Origin: Sternotherus odoratus
Lineage: Eukaryota; Chordata; Testudines; Kinosternidae
Length of the DNA: 64,000 bases
Assembly: GCA_032164245.1 (NCBI GenBank)
Contig: JAVMKO010000006.1
Coordinates: 9,997,001-10,061,000 of the forward strand
Direction of reading: 5' to 3'
A program made the translations under genes and the position numbers. The notes below the pieces were generated by a model that was given only the letters and a program-made list of their open reading frames with translations, made no database searches and was not told the DNA's origin. Shown piece by piece: positions 8,771 through 17,346 of this stretch. The stretch's first letter is position 1; the number at the start of each line of letters is the position of its first letter.

Positions 8771-11750
8771 AGCCGCGCCCGGGGACGCCGAGCCAGCATC
8801 CAACTCCATGGCTTCCTTCCCGTTTGTGAACCGTCTGTCCCATTTCTACCAGGCATGGTCCTTTATCACCTCGGACAAGTGGGTTCTCAGCCTGGTAGAA
8901 GTGGGATATTCTATCCAATTCTCTGTTCTCCCTCCCAACCACCCCCCGTGCCCGTCCCTCTTCAGGGACCCATCTCACGAGCAACTCCTAGAACAGGAGG
9001 TTCATACCCTCTTGTCTTTGGGTGCCATAGAGGAGGTTCCTCAAGAATTTCGGGGCAAGGGTTTCTACTCCCGTTATTTCCTTATCCCGAAGGCCAAAGG
9101 TGGACTTCGCCCCATCCTAGACTTGCGAGGCCTCAACTCCTACATAAGGAAGCTGAAGTTTCGCATGCTCTCATTGGCTGTCATAATTCCTGCTATGGAT
9201 CATGGAGACTGGTTCGCCGCCCTCGACTTAAAAGACGCATACTTCCATATTTCCATCATCCCGAGTCACAGACGCTTCCTGAGGTTCGTGATGGGATCCC
9301 GACACTATCAGTTTACCGTCCTTCCGTTCGGCCTCTCCTCAGCTCCAAGGGTATTCACGAAATGCATGGCGGTAGTCGCAGCATTCCTCAGACGGAACGG
9401 CATCCATGTGTACCCTTATTTGGACGATTGGCTCATCAGAGCAAAGTCAAGGGAGCTGCTTCTGACACAAATAACGTTCATCAGAGCCACCTTCCTAAAG
9501 CTGGGCCTCATTCTGAATGTACCGAAGTCAACCCTCATTCCTACCCAGAGAATCGAATTTATCGGGGTGATACTAGACTCTCGCCGTGCAAGAGCCTTCC
9601 TACTGCCCTCTCGGGCCAGGGCCATGGGGGACATTATTCGACCACTACTTCGTTTCCCCTTGACAACAGCAAGGAACTGTATGGTCCTGATGGGACACAT
9701 GGCAGCGTGCACTTACGTGGTGCCGTTTGCGAGACTCCATCTTCGTCCTCTGCAAGCCTGGTTCACGAAGGTATACAACCAGCGCAGAGACCCCCTTGAC
9801 CGCGTAGTAACTCTACCACTGAAGGTAAGACAGTCACTTTACTGGTGGCTCCAGCCCAAATCTCTGGGAAGCGGGGTACCCTTCCACAGGCCCCAACCAT
9901 CCATCACGTTGGTGACAGACGCTTCCGCGCTAGGTTGGGGAGCTCACCTGGGAAAGACCACCACTCAGGGCTTATGGTCTCAGGAAGAGCTATCTCTCCA
10001 TATAAATGTTCGGGAGCTCAGAGCGGTTCGCCTGGCATGCCAGGCGTTCCAGTCACTATTGAGGGGCAAGAGCGTGTCAGTTCTAACAGACAACACAGCC
10101 TCGATGTTTTATATAAACAAACAGGGTGGTGCTCGCTCCTCTCGCCTCTGCAAGGAAGCCATAGCCCTTTGGGAGTTCTGCATTCCCAGAGGGATCTCCC
10201 TCACTGCGGCATACCTTCCGGGGGCTCAGAACGTACTGGCGGATTCCCTGAGCCGCTCTTTTCGGGGTCACGGATGGTCGCTCAGGGCCGATGTTGCCCA
10301 TTTGATTTTCCAAAGGTGGGGGTTTCCCCGCCTCGACCTGTTCGCCACAAGGGCCAACAGGAAGTGCCACAGGTTTTGCTCCCTCCTCAGCCTCAGCCCG
10401 GGTTCAGAAGGGGATGCATTTCACATTCTATGGACGGGGGGGTTTGCTTTATGCATTTCCCCCGTTCCCTCTCGTCCACAAAGTACTGGTGAAGGCCCGT
10501 CAGGACAAAGCATCGGTTATACTGATAGCGCCAGCCTGGCCTCGGCAGCACTGGTACACGACCCTGTTGTCTCTTTGTGTGACAACGCCAATAACACTTC
10601 CCCTGTCACCAACACTGATCTCCCAAGACCACGGGAGAATGTTACACCCCAACCTACAGTCCCTGCACCTCACGGCGTGGCATATCCGTGGCTAAACCCA
10701 ACAGAGCTTCAGTGCTCGGATCCAGTCAGGGAGGTCCTCCTGGGTAGCAGAAAACCCTCCACGAGGGGAACCTATACTGCTAAATGGAAGCGCTTCTCAT
10801 TGTGGGCTCAGAACAAGGGGGTGGACCCTCTGTTTTCTTCAATTCCTACTATTCTTGACTACCTCCTTGAGCTAAAGCAGCAGGGGTTAGCGCTCTCCAC
10901 GGTTCGGGTGCACCTGGCCGCCATTTCGGCGTTCCATCCAGGTGTTGATGACAATTCGGTCTTTAGTAACCCTTTGGTTAACAGATTCCTTAAAGGTTTG
11001 GAGAGGTTGTATCCTCACATACGTCAACCAACCCCCCCGTGGGACCTCAATCTGGTTCTAAAGGCCCTAATGAAGCCTCCGTTTGAACCCATCTCCTCCT
11101 GCCCCCTTTCTTATCTCTCATGGAAGACCGCGTTCTTAGTGGCAATTACCTCAGCACGCAGAGTCTCTGAGATTAGGGCGTTCACTTCTGAACCACCCTA
11201 CACGATCTTCCATAAAGATAAGGTTCAGTTACGTCCACACCCGGCCTTCCTGCCCAAAGTAGTCTCGCCCTTTCATTTGAACCAGGAGGTATTCCTACCG
11301 GTGTTTTTTCCTAAACCCCATGCGGATAACAGGGAAAGAATGCTCCATTCATTGGACGTAAAGAGAGCTCTAGCCTTTTACATAGAAAGAACCAAAGGTT
11401 TTCGTAAATCTCCACAACTTTTTATTTCAGTGGCAGAGAGGATGAAGGGGTTACCGATTTCTACTCAGCGCCTCTCGGCCTGGATTACTTCTTGTATTAA
11501 ATTGTCCTATAACCTCTCGAATGCTACTCCACCAGCACTGTCGGCGCACTCGACCAGGGCCCAGGCCGCATCCACAGCGTTCCTGGCGCACGTTCCCATC
11601 GTCGACATCTGTAGAGCAGCGACGTGGTCTTCAGTGCACACCTTCACTTTGCACTACGCCATCGTGCAGCAGTCGATGGAGGACGCAGCTGTGGGGCAAG
11701 CAGTCCTGTTAACAGGTACGCAAAGTACTCCTCTCCCTCCTCCGAGATGA
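8682..11750 (+). CDS. DIRS ORF2, RT - RNase H - tyrosine recombinase polyprotein (1022 aa)
   Basis: The reverse transcriptase has the catalytic Asp in LDLKDAYF (D182) and the YLDD box (Y246-D249). RNase H follows with D413, E445, D470 and D521. The C-terminal tyrosine recombinase (about 690-1010) has RRVSEI (R827), HSTR (H956, R959), W982 and the nucleophile Y992 in TLHYA. Together these would copy the RNA and insert a circular DNA into the genome. The stretch 10435-10690, between RNase H and recombinase, reads as unrelated residues in this frame. The usual methyltransferase-like sequence (YAFPPFPLVHKVL) is in the +1 frame there. So the unbroken ORF hides two frame changes, and the copy is either defective or naturally uses overlapping ORFs. 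The true start may be downstream of 8682. Confidence 0.88.
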   Translation: MGVEGVSVPLPASHKAQETTILPGPGRTFEAAPGDAEPASNSMASFPFVNRLSHFYQAWSFITSDKWVLSLVEVGYSIQFSVLPPNHPPCPSLFRDPSHEQLLEQEVHTLLSLGAIEEVPQEFRGKGFYSRYFLIPKAKGGLRPILDLRGLNSYIRKLKFRMLSLAVIIPAMDHGDWFAALDLKDAYFHISIIPSHRRFLRFVMGSRHYQFTVLPFGLSSAPRVFTKCMAVVAAFLRRNGIHVYPYLDDWLIRAKSRELLLTQITFIRATFLKLGLILNVPKSTLIPTQRIEFIGVILDSRRARAFLLPSRARAMGDIIRPLLRFPLTTARNCMVLMGHMAACTYVVPFARLHLRPLQAWFTKVYNQRRDPLDRVVTLPLKVRQSLYWWLQPKSLGSGVPFHRPQPSITLVTDASALGWGAHLGKTTTQGLWSQEELSLHINVRELRAVRLACQAFQSLLRGKSVSVLTDNTASMFYINKQGGARSSRLCKEAIALWEFCIPRGISLTAAYLPGAQNVLADSLSRSFRGHGWSLRADVAHLIFQRWGFPRLDLFATRANRKCHRFCSLLSLSPGSEGDAFHILWTGGFALCISPVPSRPQSTGEGPSGQSIGYTDSASLASAALVHDPVVSLCDNANNTSPVTNTDLPRPRENVTPQPTVPAPHGVAYPWLNPTELQCSDPVREVLLGSRKPSTRGTYTAKWKRFSLWAQNKGVDPLFSSIPTILDYLLELKQQGLALSTVRVHLAAISAFHPGVDDNSVFSNPLVNRFLKGLERLYPHIRQPTPPWDLNLVLKALMKPPFEPISSCPLSYLSWKTAFLVAITSARRVSEIRAFTSEPPYTIFHKDKVQLRPHPAFLPKVVSPFHLNQEVFLPVFFPKPHADNRERMLHSLDVKRALAFYIERTKGFRKSPQLFISVAERMKGLPISTQRLSAWITSCIKLSYNLSNATPPALSAHSTRAQAASTAFLAHVPIVDICRAATWSSVHTFTLHYAIVQQSMEDAAVGQAVLLTGTQSTPLPPPR

Positions 11751-11762
11751 CTGCTCGTAAGT

Positions 11763-11862
11763 CACATATGGGAATGGACATGAGCAAGCACTCGAAGAAG
11801 AAAGAACAGTTACTTACCTCGTAACGTTGGTTCTTCGAGATGTGTTGCTCATGTCCATTCCG
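11763..11862 (+). other. DIRS internal complementary region
   Basis: This stretch is the complement of the two outer ends of the element joined together. Positions 11764-11797 complement the left outer end (6123-6160). From 11798 to 11862 it complements the right outer end (12044-12110), including the outer extension missing from the left repeat. In DIRS1-type elements such a region templates completion and circularisation of the DNA copy. The exact join identifies the element boundaries and the shared TCT. Confidence 0.9.
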
Positions 11863-11897
11863 AATCCCACCCGCCTCCCCTCTGTCGGAGTACCGGC

Positions 11898-12110
11898 AAG
11901 AAGGAACTGAGCGGGGGGAGGGTCGGCAGGGGCATATATGCATGGCCATATCGGCGCCACTCCAGGGGTCGCCCCTGCCGACCCTACGGGTACCGCTGGG
12001 GAAAAGCTTTCCGGACCGGGCATGCGCGGAACGCACACACACATATGGGAATGGACATGAGCAACACATCTCGAAGAACCAACGTTACGAGGTAAGTAAC
12101 TGTTCTTTCT
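11898..12110 (-). repeat. DIRS right inverted terminal repeat
   Basis: Inverted copy of the left terminal repeat plus an outer extension of about 30 bases (12078-12110) that the left end lacks but the internal complementary region retains. It contains GAG|GTAAGTAAC at 12089-12100, a near-perfect consensus 5' splice site on the same strand as the host gene. Confidence 0.9.
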
Positions 12111-12640
12111 CCTCTCTGAAACCTTTCATAGGAGGAGGGGTTAGACAGAGGGAAATTCATGATCCACTTGTTCCTTATGAATTGTTATAAGTCTGTTTTC
12201 CATTTATGCTGGCAATGTGCCTTAACTGATTCCATCAGGCTTCCAGTTTTTCCATCTCCAGTAACTAAAAACCAAGGCACCTCTCTTTACCTCAATCTGG
12301 ACTGTGTCTTTCCCAGCTTGGTAGGGTGGAGTGTGAATGCTCTGGCGTGTCTCAAGCAGCATTTTCAATCTTGTTGGTGACATGTGGCATTCTTTAAAGG
12401 ATTATACAGTATTAAATAGAATAGTGCCAAATAGCCCTTTACTTACACAGAACCTAGCTGTCATGTGTCGTGTGTTCTTTAAGGGTGAATTTAGTTTCCA
12501 TAAATGTTAGATTAACGAACAGTCCTTGAAGCTACATCCATAAGATAGGTATAGTACTGGTAGTGCAAGCTTTTACATGCTGCTTGCCTCTCTCTCTTTC
12601 TGGTACTTGTGTGATCCCCATCACCATAGTACCTGAGCAC
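12111..12640. other. Intron sequence after the DIRS insertion
   Basis: AT-rich intronic DNA with no recognisable repeat or exon. The 73-aa ORF at 12159-12380 has no supporting splice sites or family resemblance. Confidence 0.5.
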
Positions 12641-12649
12641 CTTGCAGTC

Positions 12650-12795
12650 TTCAGTGTATTGTATCCTCAAACATTCCTGTGAGAGAGTGCCGTTCTGTCA
12701 TTCCCATATGCTTTGCAGATGTGGAGCTGAGGATAAGAGACAAAGTGGCTTGCCCAAGGTCATGCAGGAAGTGTGGCAGATCTGAGAATTAAGCC
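12650..12795 (+). mobile_element. MIR/CORE-SINE-like fragment
   Basis: Contains the typical segment with GCAGATGTGGAGCTGAGG followed by GTGGCTTGCCCAAGGTCATG, which I recognise from MIR-type CORE-SINEs. Diverged and incomplete. Confidence 0.55.
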
Positions 12796-12798
12796 TAA

Positions 12799-13322
12799 GG
12801 GCATGTCTTCACTAGGACTTAACGTCAACTTTAACGACGTTAAGTCGAACTAAACGTGTACCTGTCCTCACCTGCATGCCCTTAAAGTCGATTTAAAGGG
12901 CCCTCAAAATCGACTTTGTAACTCCTGCTTGACGAGAGAAGTAAGGCTAAAATCGACTTCTCTACGTCTATTGTGAGTAAGTGAAGAGGCATCCGAAGTT
13001 AAGCCTCCGACCTCCGAGCAGCCCCGCGCCGGACCCCCCCGCCCGCCCAAGCAGCCCCGCGCCGGACCCCCCCCCCCGCCCGCCCAAGCAGCCCCGCGCC
13101 GGACCCCCCGTTCACCCAAGCAGTTCCGCGAACCCCCCCGCCTGCCCAAGCAGCCCGGCGCCAGCTCTCGCCCCCCCCCTCCCCTCGGGCAGGCGGGGGG
13201 TCCGGCGCGAGGCTGTTCAGGCGGGCGGGGGGGTCCGGCGCAGGGCTGCTCGGGCGGGCGGGGGGTCCGGCGCGGGGCTGCTTGGGCGGGCGGGGGGGTC
13301 CGGCGCGGGGCTGCTTGGGTAA
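12799..13322. mobile_element. Harbinger-like MITE left end with large GC-rich palindrome
   Basis: After a TAA trinucleotide (12796-12798) comes GGGCATGTCTTCACTAG, close to the end of the Harbinger-like MITE at 62903. The interior is AT-rich, with AAAATCGACTT motifs. From about 13009 to 13320 there is a large imperfect palindrome: four tandem units of about 35 bp with GCAGCCCCGCGCCGGACC on the left, and the same units inverted on the right. No matching right terminus with a second TAA is visible, so the element is truncated or the palindrome has replaced it. Confidence 0.55.
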
Positions 13323-15297
13323 TTCAGGTAATTCAGTTTACATGTTGATTTAAACTTTGACGCCTCTGATGAGATTGTCAGGAGAAGAGCAACTGTTGCC
13401 TTTTTGGGATAGTGACTTTGTATTGTGGACATTTGTCCAGTAGGAAATGGACAGAGATGCCAATTCAGTTCACACATTTCATGTAATCACTATCAACCAA
13501 GAGCTTTTGGTCACTGGTGACTTGGACCAGATTTGAATTGGTGTTCTCTAGGATAAATTGATCCTTTAAGGCAACCATTTTGTTGTCTGTCTCTGAATCC
13601 CTTCAATTTCTGCTATGTCATTTTTTATTAAAGTGGACGCCATTCCAAATGGGGCTGTACTATTGTTTTAGATAATATTTCCAGTTTTATTTTTACATCC
13701 ATTTAATACATTGTAACTTTGCATTTTGACAGCCACTGAACATTGAGCAAAGCTATTCAGAGAGCATTGTTAAGAAAATAACCTTGTAGGAAAGCTGGGG
13801 CCTACGTCTGACTTAAACAATAATTTAGTAGTAAGGAGGAAGAAAAGATCTTGTTTCCTAATAGCTTTGGCAGTGCAACCAAAGAGCACAGAAACTCTTC
13901 AAGTTAAAATAATCTCTTCCAGGAAAAAGTGAAACTACTGATAATCATCTTTGAATTGTTACCACTTTTCAGCTAATTTCTCAGTATACCTAATGTGTTG
14001 TGTGAGTGGATCCATCTTATTAGTCTGTCAACAGCTAGGGTTAAGTGCCATTTTTCTTACAATCTCAGTGTCTATGGTGTAGTTTACAAGAGTTCTACTT
14101 AACAGTAAAACTAAATAACCATTGCATCACCTGGCTATAAAGGGTCAGATATTTCCATGCGTAACTCTACATGTGCATACTGAAAAATGTGAATTGTCAA
14201 TCATACACTCTTACAATAGGTATTCAACTTTTACATCAAAATGAGTCACTCGCTTGTTACTGATATGTCTTGTATTTCTCTGATTTACAGTAGTCTATCT
14301 TCAGTCTGGTGATCTGATTTTATGTGTGTAATAGACACTTTATGTCTATTCCAAGATCTTAGAAATTATAGTGTTGCCTACTTTTACTCACCGTAATATA
14401 GTTAAAGGTCTATCAGCATTTCCATTACATCTCTCTCTATTCAGTGCTTAAGAATTTGGCTGTAAAAATTAGCCACATGCTGAAATATGTCATACAAAAT
14501 CTCAGCCCAACACAATATTTTACACTAATTAGGTTTCAGACTAGTGTTTTAGTTTTGGTGAGATAACTGTGGTCTACAAAGTTAGTTCATGCTTTTCATA
14601 AAGATGTTTCATGTACATACAGGCTGCACAACTATGATAAACTGTATGGGTTATCTAGCAGATTACTTTTTTTTCAATTACTGTTCTTAGGTTTCTGTTC
14701 ATTCACACAGTAAAATGAAACACTTTAATGAAGAAGCCTTTCCAACCTCTTTCCATTAAGAGGAATAAAGCTCATTAAGTACATAGTGACATGATGAACT
14801 GTAACCACTCAGGAGCCATCATTAAAGTCTACCCATGTTAGAAATCTACAGATAATAACACTGTTTCCCTCACTTCCCCTGAGATTTTTTTTTCTCCTTT
14901 CAGCAAGGAAAATTAAAAGGATATTGTTAATTAGATCCAGCCTAAAATGTTACTAGCTTTAAAATTATTTTATACTGATGGAAAGCTTGGGAAGGTTCTA
15001 AATACCAATTTAAAAAAAACCCTCACATTTTTTTAAAAAAAACACCTTATTACCCCTGTACAGAGAGCACTGATGTTGGTACATACATAAAGAAATAAAA
15101 AGTGACACCACCTTGTTAATCTGAGTTCTATTGAAAACATGAGTGGGTAGAGAGAGAATCATTCACTTCATTATGGAATGTCCCTTTGATGAGCCCAAAT
15201 ACAAACATGGGGTAGTCGGTAGACTGTGAATCTAATTTGGACTTATCAGGAATTCTTTTCCCCCATTAATGTTTGTGTATCTTTTTTATAATCTCAG
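13323..15297. other. Intron of the host gene
   Basis: AT-rich intronic DNA before the next exon, including several T-runs and A-runs. I see no coding exon or clearly named repeat. The sequence just before 15298 supplies a pyrimidine-rich acceptor. Confidence 0.6.
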
Positions 15298-15440
15298 CAG
15301 AACTTCTTGAAGATGCTGCAGATGTTAGTCATGGCCCAATGAGCATGGCTGAATTGGAGTCTCAGCCACTCTTAAACCCTGCTCCTCAAGCAGCACAAGC
15401 AAATGACGGACTATCATCTCTATCTGAAGATCTTCCAGAG
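15298..15440 (+). CDS. Host gene exon (143 bp, phase 1-0)
   Basis: The acceptor TAATCTCAG leads to the exon. Its first two bases (CA) complete the codon begun at 5791. The frame gives 47 more residues beginning ELLEDAADVSHGP, then AELESQPLLNPAPQAAQ and SSLSEDLPE. The donor is GAG|GTAAAAT. A shifted acceptor three bases later (CAGCAG) would also keep the frame and remove one residue. The peptide is acidic and Ser/Gln-rich, probably disordered. Confidence 0.85.
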
Positions 15441-15734
15441 GTAAAATATGCATAGCATTTGTACATTGCTTGTAAATGGTTAGGAACTCTATTGCCGTAC
15501 AAGGCATCTAGATAAAAAGAGCATGTGCAGGTAGAAAATTTACCTTTTAAATTGATTTGACAGGCAAAAGTACAGTGCAGGAGATTCTTCTAGACCACAG
15601 GTCAGCCAAGGAGACCTCATCCTCTGCAGTGATATGTTGGCCCACTCTATGCTAAACCTGTGGTAGCCTAGCACTCAGATGAGGTGATGGATACCTAAGA
15701 TAAGGAGATAGTACAAGCTCTAAGATACTAAGTA
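15441..15734. other. Intron segment
   Basis: Intronic DNA with no feature I can name before the foldback element. Confidence 0.5.
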
Positions 15735-16038
15735 CCGTATTTTTCGGCGTATAAGACGCCTTTTTTAACCCCCCAAAATACTTTCAATATTAGGGGGGGC
15801 GTCTTATACGCCGAATATCGGCCGGACCAAAAAAAAAAAAAAAAAAAAAAGCGCCGCTTTTTTCGCGCCGCTCTCCCAGCAGCCCGCCCGCGCGGCGGGG
15901 ACTGGAGAGCGGCGCGCTCCCAGCAGCCCGCCCGCGCGGCGGGGACGGGAGAGCGGCGCGAAAAAAGCGGCGCTTTTTTTTTTTTTTTTTTGGTCCGAAA
16001 ACACGGGGGCGTCTTATACGCCGGAGCGTCCTATACGG
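15735..16038. mobile_element. Foldback MITE with nested palindromes, TA target duplication
   Basis: Flanked by TA on both sides (15733-15734, 16039-16040). Outer ends begin CCGTATTTTTCGGCG and, inverted, CCGTATAGGACGCTCCGGCG, both followed by TATAAGACGCC. The left quarter is itself a hairpin (CGGCGTATAAGACGCC against GGCGTCTTATACGCCG). Between them lie an A-run of about 22 and a T-run of about 19 that pair, enclosing two GCGCCGCTCTCCCAG-type units. No coding capacity. The end sequence resembles MITEs common in fish and reptiles, but I cannot name the superfamily. Confidence 0.75.
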
Positions 16039-17258
16039 TAGTAGGCTGCAGAACCCCCAGTAAGTGTTTCAGTCACTGCAAATGGGTTTCTCAAGGGACA
16101 GGGAATAATTTTGTATCTTGTATGACACTGAGCACTTAGCAACAATATCTGTGGGGGTCCATCTGAAGTGGATGTCTTAGCTCTAAGCAACAAAGCAGGG
16201 ATTTTACAAGAAAAAGTTACTCCTTCCCTTTCCTTCTTTTAGTCTTGGGGGGCAAAAGATCACTACTGCTTTTCCTCTGTGTTCTCGGGAGAGTGACTGC
16301 TGACTAAAGTGTATGAGCCTGAGCTGCAGCCCAAATTCAGGAAATTCTATTATTATTTTTAAAAGTTATAGTGCAGTAGTATCCAAAGGCCCCAAGCAGA
16401 ATCGGGCCCCAAATACATATGAAGACATGGCCCCATGAAGTCTAAGTGAATGCTTTTATTCAACTATTACGTGAACAATGTGATTGATAAACTGGATTTA
16501 GCATTTTACTCAGATAATCCTTAAACTCTGTATGTCTTCATGTCTCTCTGCAATCTACTTCCTTTTGTGCTCTACGTTTCTTATGGACAGTCCATTTATC
16601 TAAGAGGATGGCTCTGTGCACAGTCCCTGCCCCAAAGAGCTTACAATAAAAATAGACAAACAACATATGAAGGGCATTGGCAGAGGTGATGTAACTTTGT
16701 ATATACATTGCACTTTTTGTTATAAGAGTGAACTATCCTTATCTGTCTGTCCTTCAACTGATTTATGGAAGTGTTGTGGCAGAGATGGGCCTTGAGGAGG
16801 ATTCCAGGAAGTGATCTCAAAGACTTTCACTCTATACAGGGTTTTTAATTTAGAGAAAGCAGCTGACTTTTTTTTCTCAAAGACCCTTCAGTTCCTGTAA
16901 ACAGGAGAAAGAGGAAGTTGGTTACAGAGGAATGAGACAAGTTGTTCCTGTCACATCCTTTGATTAAAAAATGAGGGGCCCCATATCTTCAGCTGTAAAT
17001 GGTGCCTGCTCATCTCTGCTGACTACATGGAAATCACACCAGAGAATAGCTTGCCATGCTGTTTCTCAAAGAGAGAAAAAATGGTTACAAAAGGAAAATT
17101 AGGGTTGAATTCTTTTAAAATTGAAATGGAGACCAAGAACTTATGAATCTTTTAACAATTCTGAATGCTAAGTAAATAGTTCTTAAAACTCCTTTCATTT
17201 TTACTGCATTTTTAATAAAAATCAGAATTCTAACATGATTTTAATAATTGATACACAG
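16039..17258. other. Intron of the host gene
   Basis: Non-coding intronic DNA. At 16595-16680 a short segment with CAGTCCCTGCCCCAAAGAGC resembles the MIR-like repeat seen again at 31.1 kb. Nothing else is recognised. Confidence 0.55.
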
Positions 17259-17346
17259 AAGCAGAGCCAAAAGATTGTTCAGGTGGCACCAGTACGATCC
17301 CGAGTCATTACCGTGAGAAATAAATATGAAGTAACACAGCAGCAAG
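17259..17346 (+). CDS. Host gene exon (88 bp, phase 0-1)
   Basis: The acceptor is ATACACAG, with a weak pyrimidine tract, and the donor is CAAG|GTAAATC. The frame joins the previous exon at phase 0 and reads KQSQKIVQVAPVRSRVI, then TVRNKYEVTQQQ, leaving one base for the next exon. It is a basic, possibly structured segment, in contrast to the acidic exons before it. The acceptor is the weakest of the set, but phase on both sides and protein-like composition support it. Confidence 0.8.

Larger units (their letters stand above)
6123..12110 (+). mobile_element. Nearly complete DIRS retrotransposon
   Basis: A 5,988-bp element with the hallmarks of DIRS1-type tyrosine-recombinase retrotransposons: inverted terminal repeats (6123-6303 and 11898-12110), an internal complementary region (about 11763-11862), a Gag-like ORF, and an overlapping polyprotein with RT, RNase H and tyrosine recombinase. 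No target duplication is present. TCT occurs at both outer edges (6123-6125 and 12108-12110) and once at the joined-end copy in the internal region, as expected for recombinase integration of a circle. It sits in sense orientation inside an intron of the host gene. The long ORFs and near-identical terminal repeats point to a fairly recent insertion. Confidence 0.92.

Noticed and set aside
12981..13322. Proline-rich 113-aa ORF
   Set aside because: It follows the GC-rich palindrome of a MITE. No splice sites or family resemblance.
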